Assembly (NCBI RefSeq): GCF_019880205.1
Contig: NZ_CP082292.1
Span: 1,364,001-1,428,000, forward strand
Reading direction: 5' to 3'
Source: Pantoea alfalfae
GTDB taxonomy: Bacteria; Pseudomonadota; Gammaproteobacteria; Enterobacterales; Enterobacteriaceae
DNA length: 64,000 bases
Positions 11,092-21,383 of this stretch are shown piece by piece; the stretch's first letter is position 1, and each line of letters begins with the position of its first letter. The notes under the pieces are model-generated. The model saw only the letters and a list, made by a program, of their open reading frames with translations, ran no database searches and was not told the DNA's origin. The translations under genes and the position numbers were made by a program.

Positions 11092-11194
11092 GTGAGATCG
11101 AGTCTGCGAAGGGAACACGGTCAGATCGGAAAGACGCTAAGGCCAGTAAATGATCTGCCCGTGTCATTCCTCCGCAGAACGCTTTTTATAGGGG
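11089..11194 (+). repeat. Degenerate partial copy of the structured intergenic element
   Basis: The stretch 11089-11136 is a near-copy of 11212-11259 (offset 123 nt). It carries the left arm of the element, beginning GGGAACACGGTCAGATCGG at 11111. The inner hairpins are missing. A right-arm remnant TCTGCCCGTGT appears at about 11154-11164, followed by GCTTTTTAT near 11181-11189. It looks like an internally deleted and decayed copy beside the intact one at 11234-11336. Confidence 0.7.
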
Positions 11195-11233
11195 AGAGTG
11201 CTGGGGTCGTTGCTGTGAGATCGAGTATGCGTA

Positions 11234-11336
11234 GGGAACACGGTCAGATCGGAAAGTCGCAAAAGCCGTCATCCATGACATGCTCGGCCCACGCCATCCC
11301 TGGCGTGGGACGCTTTCCTCTTCTGACCGTGTTCCC
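11234..11336 (+). repeat. Structured palindromic intergenic element, copy A
   Basis: A 103-bp element bounded by 15-bp perfect inverted ends (GGGAACACGGTCAGA at 11234 and its complement ending at 11336). A second arm pair is GGAAAG / CTTTCC. Two inner hairpins are seen: 11268-11279 (GTC-ATCCAT-GAC) and 11288-11309 (CCCACGCC-ATCCCT-GGCGTGGG). It lies between the convergent mglC and sanA genes. It aligns without gaps to copy B at 32501-32603, with 91 of 103 positions identical by my count. Compare copy C near 49098-49212. Confidence 0.9.
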
Positions 11337-11600
11337 TGCGCGTTGAGCTTATTCATTGTTATAAGATTCACCCTCTTCAGATTTCTCAGCAGTCTAAGTC
11401 GGCTTTCAGAGGGGAAGTAGCACTGAATTATCTACCGTAGTCATGTAATTAATCAGCTTAATGATCGCTGCATAGTAACAGATGGCGACTAAACGTATGC
11501 TCCCTGAGCCAGCATATTACCGTCAGCTCCCTGAGCCCTGCACGTTACTGCCAGACCTCGGCACAGCAATAACCAGCATAAAGAAGTCGCAGCGCGTGAG
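11337..11600. other. Non-coding spacer before sanA with short repeats
   Basis: I see no credible gene here. It holds a 17-mer, CGTATGCTCCCTGAGCC, at 11494-11510 that recurs exactly at 49196-49212 beside copy C of the structured element. GCTCCCTGAGCC appears a second time at 11526-11537. The rest shows no recognisable feature. Confidence 0.7.
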
Positions 11601-12338
<738 letters not shown>

Positions 12339-12419
12339 TCAAAATAGTGAGATGGGACAAGGCTACTTGAGCAGCCGCAGCGAAGCAAGTGACTGCCGGC
12401 TGGCTGTACGTTTTTTGAA

Positions 12420-12449
12420 CACTGCCGGACCAGAGGCGATCCGGCAGTG
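12420..12449. other. Strong inverted repeat between maeA and sanA
   Basis: Arms CACTGCCGGA (12420-12429) and TCCGGCAGTG (12440-12449) form a perfect 10-bp stem with a 10-nt loop, 6 nt after the maeA stop. Neither strand has a proper T-tract after the stem, so it is either a weak terminator or an mRNA 3'-end stabiliser for maeA. Confidence 0.6.
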
Positions 12450-12455
12450 GGAAGG

Positions 12456-14153
12456 TTAAATCGAGGTACGACGATAGTGACGATACTGCGGCAGCCAGAA
12501 GTTGTTGGCGATAGCCTGTGACAACACATCTTCAGAGGTCACCACGGCGACACCCGCCAGTTGAGCAGCTTTACCCACTTCCATCGCTATGATTTTCGAC
12601 ACGCCCTGGATATCTTTAATCTCAGGCAGTACCGGGCCTTCACCTTCATTCACCAGCGGAGAACAGTCAGCGAGCGCGCGGCTGGCGGTCATCAGCATGG
12701 TATCGGTAACGCGGCTGGCACCCGAAGCAATCACACCCAGACCAATGCCCGGGAAGATGTAGGAGTTGTTGCACTGCGCAATCGGATAGGTTTTACCGTT
12801 CCAGCTCACCGGCGAGAACGGGCTGCCGGTTGCGACCAGCGCGGCACCGTCAGTCCAGGCGATGATATCGGCTGGCGTCGCTTCCACGCGTGATGTCGGG
12901 TTCGACAGTGGCATCACAATAGGGCGCTTACAGTGCTTGTGCATCTCGCGGATGATCTCTTCGGTGAACAGGCCCGGCTGGCCAGAGACACCAATCAGAA
13001 TATCGGGCTGCGCATTGCGCACCACGTCCAGCAGCGAGATGGAATCATTGGTGACATCCCACTGCTGCAGGTTTTCGCTCTTCTGCACCAGCTTGCTCTG
13101 GAAATCGAGCAGGTTAGGCAGCTTGTCCGTCAGCAGACCAAAGCGATCGACCATCATCACCCGGCCACGTGCTTCCTCGTCGCTCAGGCCTTCTGATTTC
13201 ATCTGCGCGATGATCTGTTCAGCGATACCACAACCCGCGGAACCGGCACCCAGGAACACCACTTTCTGCTCGCACAGGCGGCTACCGGCTGCGCGGCTGG
13301 CGGCAATCAACGTACCTACCGTAACGGCTGCAGTGCCCTGAATATCGTCGTTAAAGCAGCAGACCTCATCGCGATAGCGGTTCAGCAGCGGCATGGCGTT
13401 CTTCTGGGCGAAATCTTCAAACTGCAGCAGAACTTTCGGCCAGCGGCGTTTAACGGCCTGGATAAATTCATTGACGAACTCGTCGTACTCTTCGCCGGTA
13501 ATGCGCGGATGACGCCAGCCCATATAGAGCGGATCGTTCAGCAACTGCTGGTTATTGGTGCCGACATCCAGTACCACCGGCAAGGTGTAAGCCGGACTGA
13601 TGCCACCACAGGCGGTATAGAGTGAAAGCTTACCAATCGGGATACCCATGCCGCCGATGCCCTGATCGCCGAGGCCCAGGATGCGCTCGCCATCGGTCAC
13701 TACAATCACCTTCACATTCTGCTTGGTGGCGTTTTGCAGCATATCTTCGATGCGGTCACGGTTAGGGTAGGAGATGAACACGCCACGCGCACGACGGTAG
13801 ATCTCAGAGAAGTGTTCGCAGGCTGCGCCCACAGTCGGGGTGTAGATAATCGGCATCATCTCTTCAAGATGATTATCCAGCAGGCGATAGAACAGCGTTT
13901 CGTTGGTGTCCTGGATATTACGCAGGTAGACATGCTTATCGTTATTATTTTTGAAGTCCTGGAACTGACGCCAGGCACGCTGCGCCTGCTCTTCAATCGA
14001 TTCCACTGCTTCTGGCAGCAAACCGTTGAGGTTGAATTCATTACGTTCTTCGATGCTAAAGGCGCTGCCTTTATTCAGCAGGGGAAATTCCAGCAAAATC
14101 GGGCCAGCATAAGGGATATACAGCGGGCGTTTACTTTCGTAGTCGAGTTCCAT
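12456..14153 (-). CDS. maeA: NAD-dependent malic enzyme
   Basis: Oxidative decarboxylation of malate to pyruvate with NAD. The protein has 565 residues and matches E. coli MaeA/SfcA along its length, including [41 protein letters not shown], the nucleotide-binding [14 protein letters not shown] and the C-terminal YRRTSI. In E. coli this gene is elsewhere on the chromosome, so its place between cdd and sanA is a rearrangement relative to E. coli. Upstream, 14154-14422 is a 269-nt non-coding gap that must hold its promoter; I identified no specific site. Confidence 0.97.
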   Translation of the reverse strand: MELDYESKRPLYIPYAGPILLEFPLLNKGSAFSIEERNEFNLNGLLPEAVESIEEQAQRAWRQFQDFKNNNDKHVYLRNIQDTNETLFYRLLDNHLEEMMPIIYTPTVGAACEHFSEIYRRARGVFISYPNRDRIEDMLQNATKQNVKVIVVTDGERILGLGDQGIGGMGIPIGKLSLYTACGGISPAYTLPVVLDVGTNNQQLLNDPLYMGWRHPRITGEEYDEFVNEFIQAVKRRWPKVLLQFEDFAQKNAMPLLNRYRDEVCCFNDDIQGTAAVTVGTLIAASRAAGSRLCEQKVVFLGAGSAGCGIAEQIIAQMKSEGLSDEEARGRVMMVDRFGLLTDKLPNLLDFQSKLVQKSENLQQWDVTNDSISLLDVVRNAQPDILIGVSGQPGLFTEEIIREMHKHCKRPIVMPLSNPTSRVEATPADIIAWTDGAALVATGSPFSPVSWNGKTYPIAQCNNSYIFPGIGLGVIASGASRVTDTMLMTASRALADCSPLVNEGEGPVLPEIKDIQGVSKIIAMEVGKAAQLAGVAVVTSEDVLSQAIANNFWLPQYRHYRRTSI

Positions 14154-14422
14154 GCGGTAATGCTCCGGTTGCAGTGTTGTCTGGCGTCACGCCGGAAAGG
14201 TAGCGCCAGTTTTCTCACCCGTTATAGCTCAGACTGCAGGTCAGGCAGCGGCAGGGTAACCGCTGCGGAAACATTCACGACCGTGCTGCTATCCTGCAAC
14301 CTGAATTATTCAGAGTAATTTGTAATTGCGTGAATTCTGGCGCCAGATCCTATGAAATTTCCCGCAGAAGTACAGCGTTTGTTCACAAAAGCTCACAAAA
14401 CTGTGGCTTCTCTGACAGCGGG

Positions 14423-15313
14423 TTATGCTTTGTACAGCGTTACCTGCAGCAGCTCACCGCAACCAAATGTCTCAAGCGTCGCCTGCGTGGCGGCAAACTG
14501 GCTTAACGTGGCATTTTCCACTTCGGCCAGTACCGCTTTTTTTATCTGACGAACATCGCCGCCCTGCATGTTCAGCAAGACCAGTGCCGCCTGAAGCGGC
14601 GGGAAGCTCGGGTTAAACGCGGCATTTTCGGCATAGCGACCGGCGACAATCGCGCCATCCGTGGTCAGCAGCGCAACACCCGCGTGGGACTGGCTGTAAG
14701 GCGCGTGGCTGGCATTGGCAGCGGCAACCGCAGCCTGCACCAGTTCATCGCCTTCGGCCACATAGCCGTGGTCCACCTCGTCCATCAGGAAGGTCGTAAT
14801 GTCCAGATCGCGCGGGCCAAAGGCATCCGGCAGATAATCGGCCAGGGTGCTGATTGCGCGTTGTGGCAGGCTGATGCGAATGTTGGTGCCGCTGTTCAGC
14901 TCGTTCATGAACTGACGGCAGTGACCGCACGGCGTGTAGTTAACGGTGATGGTCTCAAGCTGGCGCTCGCCGCGCAGCCACGCATGGGTAATAGCGCTCT
15001 GCTCAGCATGGACGGTCTGCTGCATGGGCGTGCCGACAAATTCCATGTTAGCCCCGAAGTACCAGTTGCCGCTGACGCCGCGGGCTATCGCCCCAACGTT
15101 AAAATGCGACACGGTAGCAACGGCACAGGAGGCCGCGAGGGGCAGCAGCGCCAGCGCCAGCGCATCGGCCTCCATTTGTGTCTGTTGTTGCAGTGAGGTG
15201 ACCTGGTCGGCGCTGATCACCGCATGAAAGTCAGGATCGTTCAACAGGGGAGCAAGTGCAGTTTGCAGCGTTGACGGCAATGCCTCAAAAGCAGAGAGGA
15301 AACGGGAATGCAT
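14423..15313 (-). CDS. cdd: Cytidine deaminase
   Basis: Deaminates cytidine and deoxycytidine in pyrimidine salvage. The protein has 296 residues (E. coli 294), the large dimeric form in which a catalytic N-terminal domain is joined to a degenerate second domain. Zinc-site residues are visible as His102-Ala-Glu104 in VHAEQSAI and Cys129/Cys132 in TPCGHCRQF. It follows yohJ-yohK on the same strand as in E. coli, separated by 120 nt that may hold CRP/CytR control. Confidence 0.97.
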   Translation of the reverse strand: MHSRFLSAFEALPSTLQTALAPLLNDPDFHAVISADQVTSLQQQTQMEADALALALLPLAASCAVATVSHFNVGAIARGVSGNWYFGANMEFVGTPMQQTVHAEQSAITHAWLRGERQLETITVNYTPCGHCRQFMNELNSGTNIRISLPQRAISTLADYLPDAFGPRDLDITTFLMDEVDHGYVAEGDELVQAAVAAANASHAPYSQSHAGVALLTTDGAIVAGRYAENAAFNPSFPPLQAALVLLNMQGGDVRQIKKAVLAEVENATLSQFAATQATLETFGCGELLQVTLYKA

Positions 15314-15362
15314 GTGAGCCTCATTAAATTCAGCAGGGCGATGTGCCAGTCACCGGTTTATA

Positions 15363-15430
15363 TGTGATCCACATCGCTCTGACAATGTAACATGTGTTGC
15401 ATGTTTCAACTTTGCGAGATCTCTCGCAAA
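15363..15430 (-). promoter_or_regulatory. Possible cdd control region with CRP-like and CytR-like half-sites
   Basis: A CRP-like TGTGA-N6-TCGCT lies at 15363-15378, 50-65 nt upstream of the cdd start. Next to it are inverted CytR-like octamer halves (GTTGAAAC and ATGCAAC on the minus strand, about 15396-15410). A 9-bp stem (15411-15419 with 15422-15430) follows, probably marking the yohK mRNA end, although no U-tract is present. CRP/CytR control of cdd is known in E. coli. The sites here are imperfect. Confidence 0.35.
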
Positions 15431-15433
15431 CTT

Positions 15434-16126
15434 TCAGCCAAACCAGTGCATCAGCAGCGGAAAAATAAACGGTGCCAGCAGAGAGGTGATGATGCCGCAG
15501 ATCACCAGCGCCAGTGAGCTGAATGCTCCTTCCTGATAGTCCAGTTCCGCGGCACGCGCCGTGCCCAGCGCATGCGATGCATTGCCAATTGCCAGTCCGC
15601 GCGCCGCTTTCGATTTTACGCCCAGCAGATTCAGCAGCGTGTGTCCGAATACCGCACCCAGTACTCCGGCAATCAGCACGCAGATGGCGCTGATGGCGGG
15701 AATGCCGTGCAGCGAACCGGAGACGGCCATCGCGATGGGCGTGGTCACGGATTTAGGTACGATGGTGGCGGCAATTTCAGGTGTGGCACCCATCCACAGG
15801 GCAATAGCGGTGCCTGAGATCATGGCGGTCAGGCTGCCGATAAAGCAGACGCCAATAATCGATTTCCAGCGGGCACGAATCTGATGCATCTGCTCATACA
15901 GCGGCAGTGCCAGCGCGACCACAGCCGGTTGCAGCAGCTGATTAAGAATCTGGCTGCCGGCGAAATAGCGCGAGTAAGGAAGCTGCAACAGCAGCAGTAT
16001 CGGGATAATCATCCCCATGGCGACCAGTAGCGGATTAAGCAGCGAGATTTTCAGTCGTATCGCCAGCTTGCGCGCCAGAAAAAAGGCTGCCAGCGTCAGT
16101 GGCAGTGACCACCACATGTCACTCAT
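15434..16126 (-). CDS. yohK: LrgB-family membrane protein YohK
   Basis: Polytopic LrgB/CidB-family protein of 230 residues with the conserved ILPKS-type stretch (here [18 protein letters not shown]) and [22 protein letters not shown] chose the ATG at 16126 ([12 protein letters not shown]) over an in-frame upstream start at 16234. It aligns with E. coli YohK, and the longer form would run deep into yohJ. It overlaps the end of yohJ by 8 nt, implying translational coupling. The YohJ/YohK pair resembles holin-like LrgAB or carboxylate exporters; the substrate is not known. Confidence 0.93.
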   Translation of the reverse strand: MSDMWWSLPLTLAAFFLARKLAIRLKISLLNPLLVAMGMIIPILLLLQLPYSRYFAGSQILNQLLQPAVVALALPLYEQMHQIRARWKSIIGVCFIGSLTAMISGTAIALWMGATPEIAATIVPKSVTTPIAMAVSGSLHGIPAISAICVLIAGVLGAVFGHTLLNLLGVKSKAARGLAIGNASHALGTARAAELDYQEGAFSSLALVICGIITSLLAPFIFPLLMHWFG

Positions 16127-16511
16127 CGGCTGACTCTCCGGCAGGACGGCGGCTGTGAAGCCGGTGGGCGCTGACGCCGACAATGGAGAGTACCAGGAAG
16201 GTACTGACAACACAGGAAACAACAATCGGGCCAAACTGGGCGGTGAGTATATCGGTGTAACTCATCACTCCGACGCTGATTGGCACAAACAGCAGCGCCA
16301 TGTAGCGAATCAGCAGATGGCAGCCCGGTTTTACCCAGCTGACCGGCAGGATCTGCGACGCCAGCAGGCCGAACAGAATTAACATTCCCAGGATGCTGCC
16401 TGGCAGTTTAATGGGCAGCAGCGAAGCGATGCCGATGCCAGCGTATAAGCAGAGATAAATGATGATAAAGGCGCGAAGATAACGTCCGCAGACAGACAGC
16501 ACGGTGAGCAT
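16119..16511 (-). CDS. yohJ: LrgA-family membrane protein YohJ
   Basis: Small LrgA/CidA-family membrane protein of 130 residues with four hydrophobic segments. The family core [20 protein letters not shown] and the later [15 protein letters not shown] are both seen. It is the first gene of the yohJ-yohK-cdd block, reading away from metG. A GAGCC-type ribosome site is weak. Its promoter should lie in 16512-16656, where I recognise no specific element. Confidence 0.93.
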   Translation of the reverse strand: MLTVLSVCGRYLRAFIIIYLCLYAGIGIASLLPIKLPGSILGMLILFGLLASQILPVSWVKPGCHLLIRYMALLFVPISVGVMSYTDILTAQFGPIVVSCVVSTFLVLSIVGVSAHRLHSRRPAGESADE

Positions 16512-16656
16512 GGCAGGCTCCTGTTTTCACTGAGCTTCATCATACGCATTAACCGCTTAGCGTGCTAGCGATCACATTTATGCCGCAGAGTAGCAGCAAC
16601 GGGCAAAGCGTTTCAGCAGAAGGAAGCGGGGTAGTAGCGGTGAGAATGCAAAGGGG

Positions 16657-16695
16657 GAAAAATAACCCTTCGCGCCAGTGATACGGCGCGAAGGG
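16657..16695 (-). terminator. Rho-independent terminator of metG
   Basis: An 11-bp perfect stem CCCTTCGCGCC (16666-16676) / GGCGCGAAGGG (16685-16695) with an 8-nt loop. Read on the minus strand it is followed by TTATTTTTC (16665 downward). It lies 45 nt after the metG stop. Confidence 0.9.
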
Positions 16696-16739
16696 TTGAG
16701 GACGGCACTTCGCTTAACCTGTTAAGCGTCGGCAGGCGA

Positions 16740-18773
16740 TTACTTAACCGGCATACCCGGCACAGCACCGCTGTCGACGGAGAGCACGAACAGATCTTTG
16801 CCGCCCGGGCCCGCTGACAACACCATGCCTTCAGAGATACCAAAACGCATTTTACGCGGGGCGAGGTTAGCCACAATAATGGTCATTTTACCGACCAGCA
16901 CGGCGGGATCAGGATAGGCGGCACGAATACCTGAGAAGATCTGACGCTTCTCACCGCCCAGGTCGAGTTGCAGACGCAGCAGCTTGTCCGAACCTTCCAC
17001 CAGTTCCGCCTGCTCAATCAGCGCGACGCGCATATCCACTTTGGCGAAATCATCAATGGTAATGGTTTCACCGATCGGTGCATCGGCCAGCGGGCCCGTG
17101 GCGGGCGATGCACTGGCCGCAGCGGCATCCTCTTTCGAAGCCTCAATCAGTCCTTCGACTTTCGCCATTTCAATGCGGCTGTAGAGCGCTTTGAACGGTG
17201 CGACCTGATGATCCAGCAGCGGCTGCGCGATGGCATCCCAGCTCAGTTCACAGTTCAGGAAGCCTTCTGCGCGGGCGCTCAGTGACGGCAGTACCGGCTT
17301 CAGCCAGGTCATCAGAATGCGGAACAGGTTAATGCCCATGGAGCAGATTGCCTGCAGATCGGCATCACGGCCTTCCTGCTTCGCCACCACCCACGGAGCC
17401 TGCTCATCGACATAACGGTTCGCCAGGTCAGCCAGCGCCATGATTTCACGGATAGCACGGCTGTATTCACGACCCGCCCAGGCGTCACCAATCTTCTCTG
17501 ACGCATCCACGAAGGTCTGATAGAGCGCCGGATCGGCCAGGTCTGCCGCCAGTTTGCCGTCAAAGCGTTTGGTAATGAAGCCCGCGTTACGTGACGCCAG
17601 GTTAACCACTTTGTTAACGATGTCAGCATTCACGCGCTGGACGAAATCTTCCAGATTCAGGTCGATATCGTCAATGCGTGAAGAGAGTTTCGCCGCGTAG
17701 TAGTAACGAAGGCTGTCGGCATCCAGATGCTGCAGCCAGGTGCTGGCTTTAATAAATGTGCCGCGCGACTTCGACATCTTGGCACCGTTGACGGTGACAT
17801 AGCCGTGTACAAACAGGTTGTTTGGCTTGCGGAAGTGACTGCCTTCCAGCATCGCTGGCCAGAACAGGCTGTGGAAGTAGACGATATCTTTACCGATGAA
17901 GTGATACAGCTCGGTCGTCGAGTCTTTACGCCAGAATTCGTCGAAGTCGATGTCGCCACGCTTGTCGCACAGGTTCTTGAACGAGCCCATGTAACCGATA
18001 GGCGCATCCAGCCAGACGTAGAAATATTTGCCTGGCGCGTCCGGGATTTCAAAGCCGAAATAAGGCGCATCGCGGGAGATATCCCACTGCTGCAGGCCCG
18101 ATTCAAACCACTCCTGCATTTTGTTCGCCACCTGATCCTGCAGCGCACCGGAGCGGGTCCAGGCCTGCAGCATGGCGCTGAAGGACGGCAGATCAAAGAA
18201 GAAGTGCTCGGAGTCGCGCAGGACTGGCGTCGCACCGGATACCACCGATTTCGGATCGATCAGCTCGGTCGGGCTGTAGGTCGCGCTGCAGACTTCACAG
18301 TTGTCGCCATACTGATCAGGTGATTTACATTTCGGGCAGGTGCCTTTCACAAAACGGTCCGGCAGGAACATCCCTTTTTCCGGATCGTAGAGCTGGGAGA
18401 TGGTGCGGTTTTTAATAAAACCGTTCTCTTTCAGACGGCCGTAAATCAGCGCTGAAAGCTCACGGTTCTCGTCGCCGTGGGTCGAATGATAGTTGTCATA
18501 GCTGACATTAAAACCGGCAAAGTCGGCTTCATGCTCGCTTTTCATCTCTGCAATCATCTGCTCCGGTGCAATGCCCAACTGCTGAGCTTTCAGCATGATC
18601 GGCGTGCCGTGCGCATCATCGGCGCAGATGAAATAAACCTGATTGCCACGCATTCGCTGATAACGCACCCAAATGTCTGCCTGGATATGCTCGAGCATGT
18701 GGCCGAGATGGATTGATCCGTTCGCGTAAGGCAGTGCGCACGTTACCAGAATTTTTTTAGCGACTTGAGTCAT
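16740..18773 (-). CDS. metG: Methionyl-tRNA synthetase
   Basis: Class I synthetase of 677 residues that charges tRNA-Met. The signature [11 protein letters not shown] lies at residues 15-25 (HIGH-type motif HLGH at 22-25), and [11 protein letters not shown] is the KMSKS motif near residue 335. The zinc knuckle has four cysteines (CPKCKSP and CEVC). A C-terminal OB-fold tRNA-binding domain (about residues 575-677) is attached, giving the long dimeric enterobacterial form. It is divergent from mrp across 176 nt, an arrangement conserved with E. coli. Confidence 0.98.
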   Translation of the reverse strand: MTQVAKKILVTCALPYANGSIHLGHMLEHIQADIWVRYQRMRGNQVYFICADDAHGTPIMLKAQQLGIAPEQMIAEMKSEHEADFAGFNVSYDNYHSTHGDENRELSALIYGRLKENGFIKNRTISQLYDPEKGMFLPDRFVKGTCPKCKSPDQYGDNCEVCSATYSPTELIDPKSVVSGATPVLRDSEHFFFDLPSFSAMLQAWTRSGALQDQVANKMQEWFESGLQQWDISRDAPYFGFEIPDAPGKYFYVWLDAPIGYMGSFKNLCDKRGDIDFDEFWRKDSTTELYHFIGKDIVYFHSLFWPAMLEGSHFRKPNNLFVHGYVTVNGAKMSKSRGTFIKASTWLQHLDADSLRYYYAAKLSSRIDDIDLNLEDFVQRVNADIVNKVVNLASRNAGFITKRFDGKLAADLADPALYQTFVDASEKIGDAWAGREYSRAIREIMALADLANRYVDEQAPWVVAKQEGRDADLQAICSMGINLFRILMTWLKPVLPSLSARAEGFLNCELSWDAIAQPLLDHQVAPFKALYSRIEMAKVEGLIEASKEDAAAASASPATGPLADAPIGETITIDDFAKVDMRVALIEQAELVEGSDKLLRLQLDLGGEKRQIFSGIRAAYPDPAVLVGKMTIIVANLAPRKMRFGISEGMVLSAGPGGKDLFVLSVDSGAVPGMPVK

Positions 18774-18949
18774 AGTTTGCGTAGCTTTCTGTTGATTGAA
18801 AAAACGGGCTTAGATGGTAACTGAAGGCTTCACCTGCGTAAACACAAGGGATTCACCCTGCCAGTCGCCGCAGATCCACGAGCATCTGATATCATTGACA
18901 ATACATCGCTGAAACACAGCGTAAGCACAGCAGAAATAAGGAGCAGGGG

Positions 18950-20062
18950 ATGACAGTACAATCCCGGGAACCGCATACGCCAGAAGGCCTGCGCGCCATC
19001 GTGGCAGGCGTATTGAGAAGCTTTGAGCATCCGACCCTTAAGCAGAATCTCACCGCCCTGAAGGCATTGCACCATGTGGCGCAGCTGGATGGAACGCTGC
19101 ATGTGGAACTGGTGATGCCGTTTGCCTGGGCCAGCGGATTCGACGACCTGAAAGAGCAGGTCAGCGCCGAACTGCTGCGCCAGACCGGCGCACGCGCCAT
19201 CGACTGGCGGCTCAGCCATGATATTGCCACCCTGAAGCGGGTAAAAAACCAGCCGGGCGTTAACGGCGTCAAAAACATTATTGCGGTCAGCTCCGGCAAA
19301 GGCGGCGTGGGAAAATCCAGCACCGCCGTAAACATGGCGCTTGCGCTGGCAGCAGAAGGCGCGCGGGTCGGGATTCTGGACGCCGATATCTACGGCCCGT
19401 CTGTGCCGAACATGCTCGGCACTCAGGATCAACGGCCAACCTCGCCGGATGGCACCCATATGGCACCGATCATGGCGCACGGGCTGGCCACCAACTCCAT
19501 TGGTTATCTGGTCACGGATGACAATGCGATGGTGTGGCGCGGGCCGATGGCCAGCAAAGCGCTGATGCAACTGCTCAACGAAACGCTGTGGCCGGAGCTG
19601 GATTATCTGGTGCTGGATATGCCGCCCGGCACCGGCGACATTCAGCTGACGCTGGCGCAGAACGTGCCGGTCACCGGTGCGCTGGTGGTGACGACACCGC
19701 AGGACATCGCCCTGATTGATGCCCGCAAAGGGCTGGTGATGTTTGAAAAGGTCAATGTGCCGGTGCTCGGCGTGGTGGAAAACATGAGCCTGCATATCTG
19801 CAGTCAGTGTGGCTTCCACGAGCCCATCTTTGGCACCGGCGGCGCGCAGAAACTGGTGGAGGATTACCAGACACAGCTGCTGGCCCAGCTGCCGCTGCAC
19901 ATTGACCTGCGCGAAGATCTTGATGAAGGTGAACCGACGGTGATTCGTCGTCCCGACAGCGAATTTACCGCGCTCTATCGCCAGCTGGCCGGACGCGTTG
20001 CGGCTCAGCTTTACTGGCAGGGCGAAGTCATCCCCGGCGACATCGCCTTCCGCGCGCTTTAA
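18950..20062 (+). CDS. mrp: Mrp/ApbC iron-sulfur carrier ATPase
   Basis: ParA/MinD-like P-loop ATPase of 370 residues that transfers Fe-S clusters to apoproteins. The deviant Walker A SGKGGVGKSS lies at about residues 115-124. The cluster-holding CxxC is Cys284/Cys287 in HICSQCGF. An N-terminal DUF59/MIP18-like domain (about residues 10-90) is present. The start has an AGGAGCAGGGG ribosome site. The final 4 nt overlap the end of the convergent acetyltransferase gene. Confidence 0.97.
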   Translation: MTVQSREPHTPEGLRAIVAGVLRSFEHPTLKQNLTALKALHHVAQLDGTLHVELVMPFAWASGFDDLKEQVSAELLRQTGARAIDWRLSHDIATLKRVKNQPGVNGVKNIIAVSSGKGGVGKSSTAVNMALALAAEGARVGILDADIYGPSVPNMLGTQDQRPTSPDGTHMAPIMAHGLATNSIGYLVTDDNAMVWRGPMASKALMQLLNETLWPELDYLVLDMPPGTGDIQLTLAQNVPVTGALVVTTPQDIALIDARKGLVMFEKVNVPVLGVVENMSLHICSQCGFHEPIFGTGGAQKLVEDYQTQLLAQLPLHIDLREDLDEGEPTVIRRPDSEFTALYRQLAGRVAAQLYWQGEVIPGDIAFRAL

Positions 20063-20514
20063 GCCCGACCCGACCCGCTGGCATAGTGTGAGGCCAGCGG
20101 GTAATGCATCAACACGTAGCCGCCGTGCTCACCTTCGCCCTGTGAAATCATTTTCCAGCCGTGTTTCAGGTAAAACGCCTGTGCCGCTTTGTTCTTCTGC
20201 AGGCACTTCAGCGCGCCGGTTGAGGTAAAGCGCGCTTCGACTGCTTCCAGTAAAGCGCTGCCCACGCCGCGTCCCTGCCAGTCAGGATCGACATAAAGAC
20301 TGTGCAGGAAGTTGTCGTTCTCCAGCAGCCCGGCAAATCCGACACGCTGCCCCTCTGCTTCCGCGACCAGCACGGTTTCGCCCAGAATCACGCCATCAAA
20401 ATCTTCCAGCTGCCACTCGCTGCCGTCAAGCCAGCGCCAGTTGTGTCGTCGCGCCGCCAGAAACAGCGTGCGCAGGAAAGGACGATCGGCTTCCGTAAAC
20501 GGACGAATCTCCAC
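20059..20514 (-). CDS. GNAT-family N-acetyltransferase
   Basis: Single-domain GNAT acetyltransferase of 151 residues. The acetyl-CoA-binding motif A is seen as LYVDPDWQGRGVGSALLEA. The ending AAQAFYLKHGWKMIS is the usual motif B. The substrate cannot be told from sequence. It is convergent with mrp and overlaps its stop by 4 nt. A perfect 10-bp hairpin (20073-20082 with 20093-20102) sits in its last codons and may help end mrp mRNA. It lies between mrp and ahpC and has no E. coli counterpart at this position. Confidence 0.9.
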   Translation of the reverse strand: MEIRPFTEADRPFLRTLFLAARRHNWRWLDGSEWQLEDFDGVILGETVLVAEAEGQRVGFAGLLENDNFLHSLYVDPDWQGRGVGSALLEAVEARFTSTGALKCLQKNKAAQAFYLKHGWKMISQGEGEHGGYVLMHYPLASHYASGSGRA

Positions 20515-20654
20515 AGGTCAGCTCCCTTATAATCCGGTCTTACAAAGCTAGCAGTGATTCGCGAAGACAGGCGAAAAGATAAAGCGGGTTAAATGTCACG
20601 AAAATCGCTGTACACTGCCTGCCGGGCCAGAGAGCATCAGGCTTTCAGCGTTTG

Positions 20655-20691
20655 ATAGCTTTCGTTTATCAGATTGATAACGACCGCGTAT
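20655..20691 (+). promoter_or_regulatory. OxyR-binding site upstream of ahpC
   Basis: Two 15-nt half-elements, ATAGCTTTCGTTTAT (20655-20669) and ATAACGACCGCGTAT (20677-20691), are separated by exactly 7 nt. They fit the OxyR pattern ATAG-N7-CTAT repeated with a 7-nt spacer, with few mismatches. A weak -10 candidate TATGTA at 20712-20717 lies 17 nt past a TATTAG at the edge of the site, as expected for an OxyR-activated promoter. Confidence 0.8.
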
Positions 20692-20748
20692 TAGATGTTG
20701 GCCCGAAAATTATGTAACCTGCATCACATATTTTAACGGAGGCCACAG

Positions 20749-21312
20749 ATGTCTATTATCAATACCAAAATCAAGCCGTTCAAAAACGCAGCATTCAAAA
20801 ACGGCGAATTCATCGACGTAACCGAGAAAGACGTTGAAGGTAAATGGAGTGTGTTCTTCTTCTATCCAGCTGACTTCACCTTCGTCTGCCCGACCGAACT
20901 GGGCGACGTGGCTGACCACTACGAAGAATTCCAGAAACTGGGCGTAGATATCTACTCCGTTTCTACCGACACCCACTTTACCCACAAAGCCTGGCACGGT
21001 TCTTCAGACACCATCGCGAAAATTCAGTACGCGATGATTGGTGACCCGACTGGCGCGCTGACCCGTAACTTCGAAATCATGCGTGAAGACGAAGGTCTGG
21101 CTGACCGCGGTACGTTCATCGTTGACCCGGAAGGCGTTATCCAGGCCATCGAAATCACTGCTGAAGGCATTGGCCGTGACGCCTCTGACCTGCTGCGCAA
21201 AGTGAAAGCGGCTCAGTACGTGGCTTCTCACCCAGGTGAAGTGTGCCCGGCTAAATGGAAAGAAGGTGATGCAACTCTGGCTCCGTCTCTGGACCTGGTT
21301 GGCAAAATCTAA
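20749..21312 (+). CDS. ahpC: Alkyl hydroperoxide reductase subunit C (2-Cys peroxiredoxin)
   Basis: Typical 2-Cys peroxiredoxin of 187 residues that reduces H2O2 and organic peroxides in the cytoplasm. The peroxidatic Cys47 lies in FVCPTE and the resolving Cys166 in GEVCPAKW. A good GGAG ribosome site precedes the start. Codon choice is strongly biased, consistent with an abundant protein. It is followed by ahpF after 71 nt containing a terminator hairpin, and preceded by an OxyR-type site. In E. coli ahpCF is at a different chromosomal position. Confidence 0.98.
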   Translation: MSIINTKIKPFKNAAFKNGEFIDVTEKDVEGKWSVFFFYPADFTFVCPTELGDVADHYEEFQKLGVDIYSVSTDTHFTHKAWHGSSDTIAKIQYAMIGDPTGALTRNFEIMREDEGLADRGTFIVDPEGVIQAIEITAEGIGRDASDLLRKVKAAQYVASHPGEVCPAKWKEGDATLAPSLDLVGKI

Positions 21313-21343
21313 TTCCGCTTCGCCCTTTCGACCATTCTCCAAT

Positions 21344-21367
21344 CGGGTGCTGCGGCACCCGATTTTT
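21344..21367 (+). terminator. Intercistronic terminator between ahpC and ahpF
   Basis: Stem CGGGTGC (21344-21350) / GCACCCG (21355-21361) with a TGCG loop, followed by ATTTTTT. It lies 31 nt after the ahpC stop and just before ahpF. Partial termination would give more AhpC than AhpF, which matches the catalytic need. Confidence 0.85.
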
Positions 21368-21383
21368 TGACCAGGATATCACT

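Noticed and set aside
11234-11336. REP/BIME or ERIC assignment for the structured element
   Set aside because: No GTAG-type head and no ERIC core sequence; the double-hairpin layout and ATCCCT loop do not fit those families.
11044-11346. Open frame of 100 codons on the plus strand
   Set aside because: It translates straight through the tandem repeats and the structured element, and its sequence repeats accordingly. It has no ribosome site or family resemblance. Such frames are easily mis-annotated as hypothetical proteins.
18830-19900. Long open frame opposite mrp
   Set aside because: It is antisense to a clearly conserved ATPase gene, with composition typical of shadow frames.
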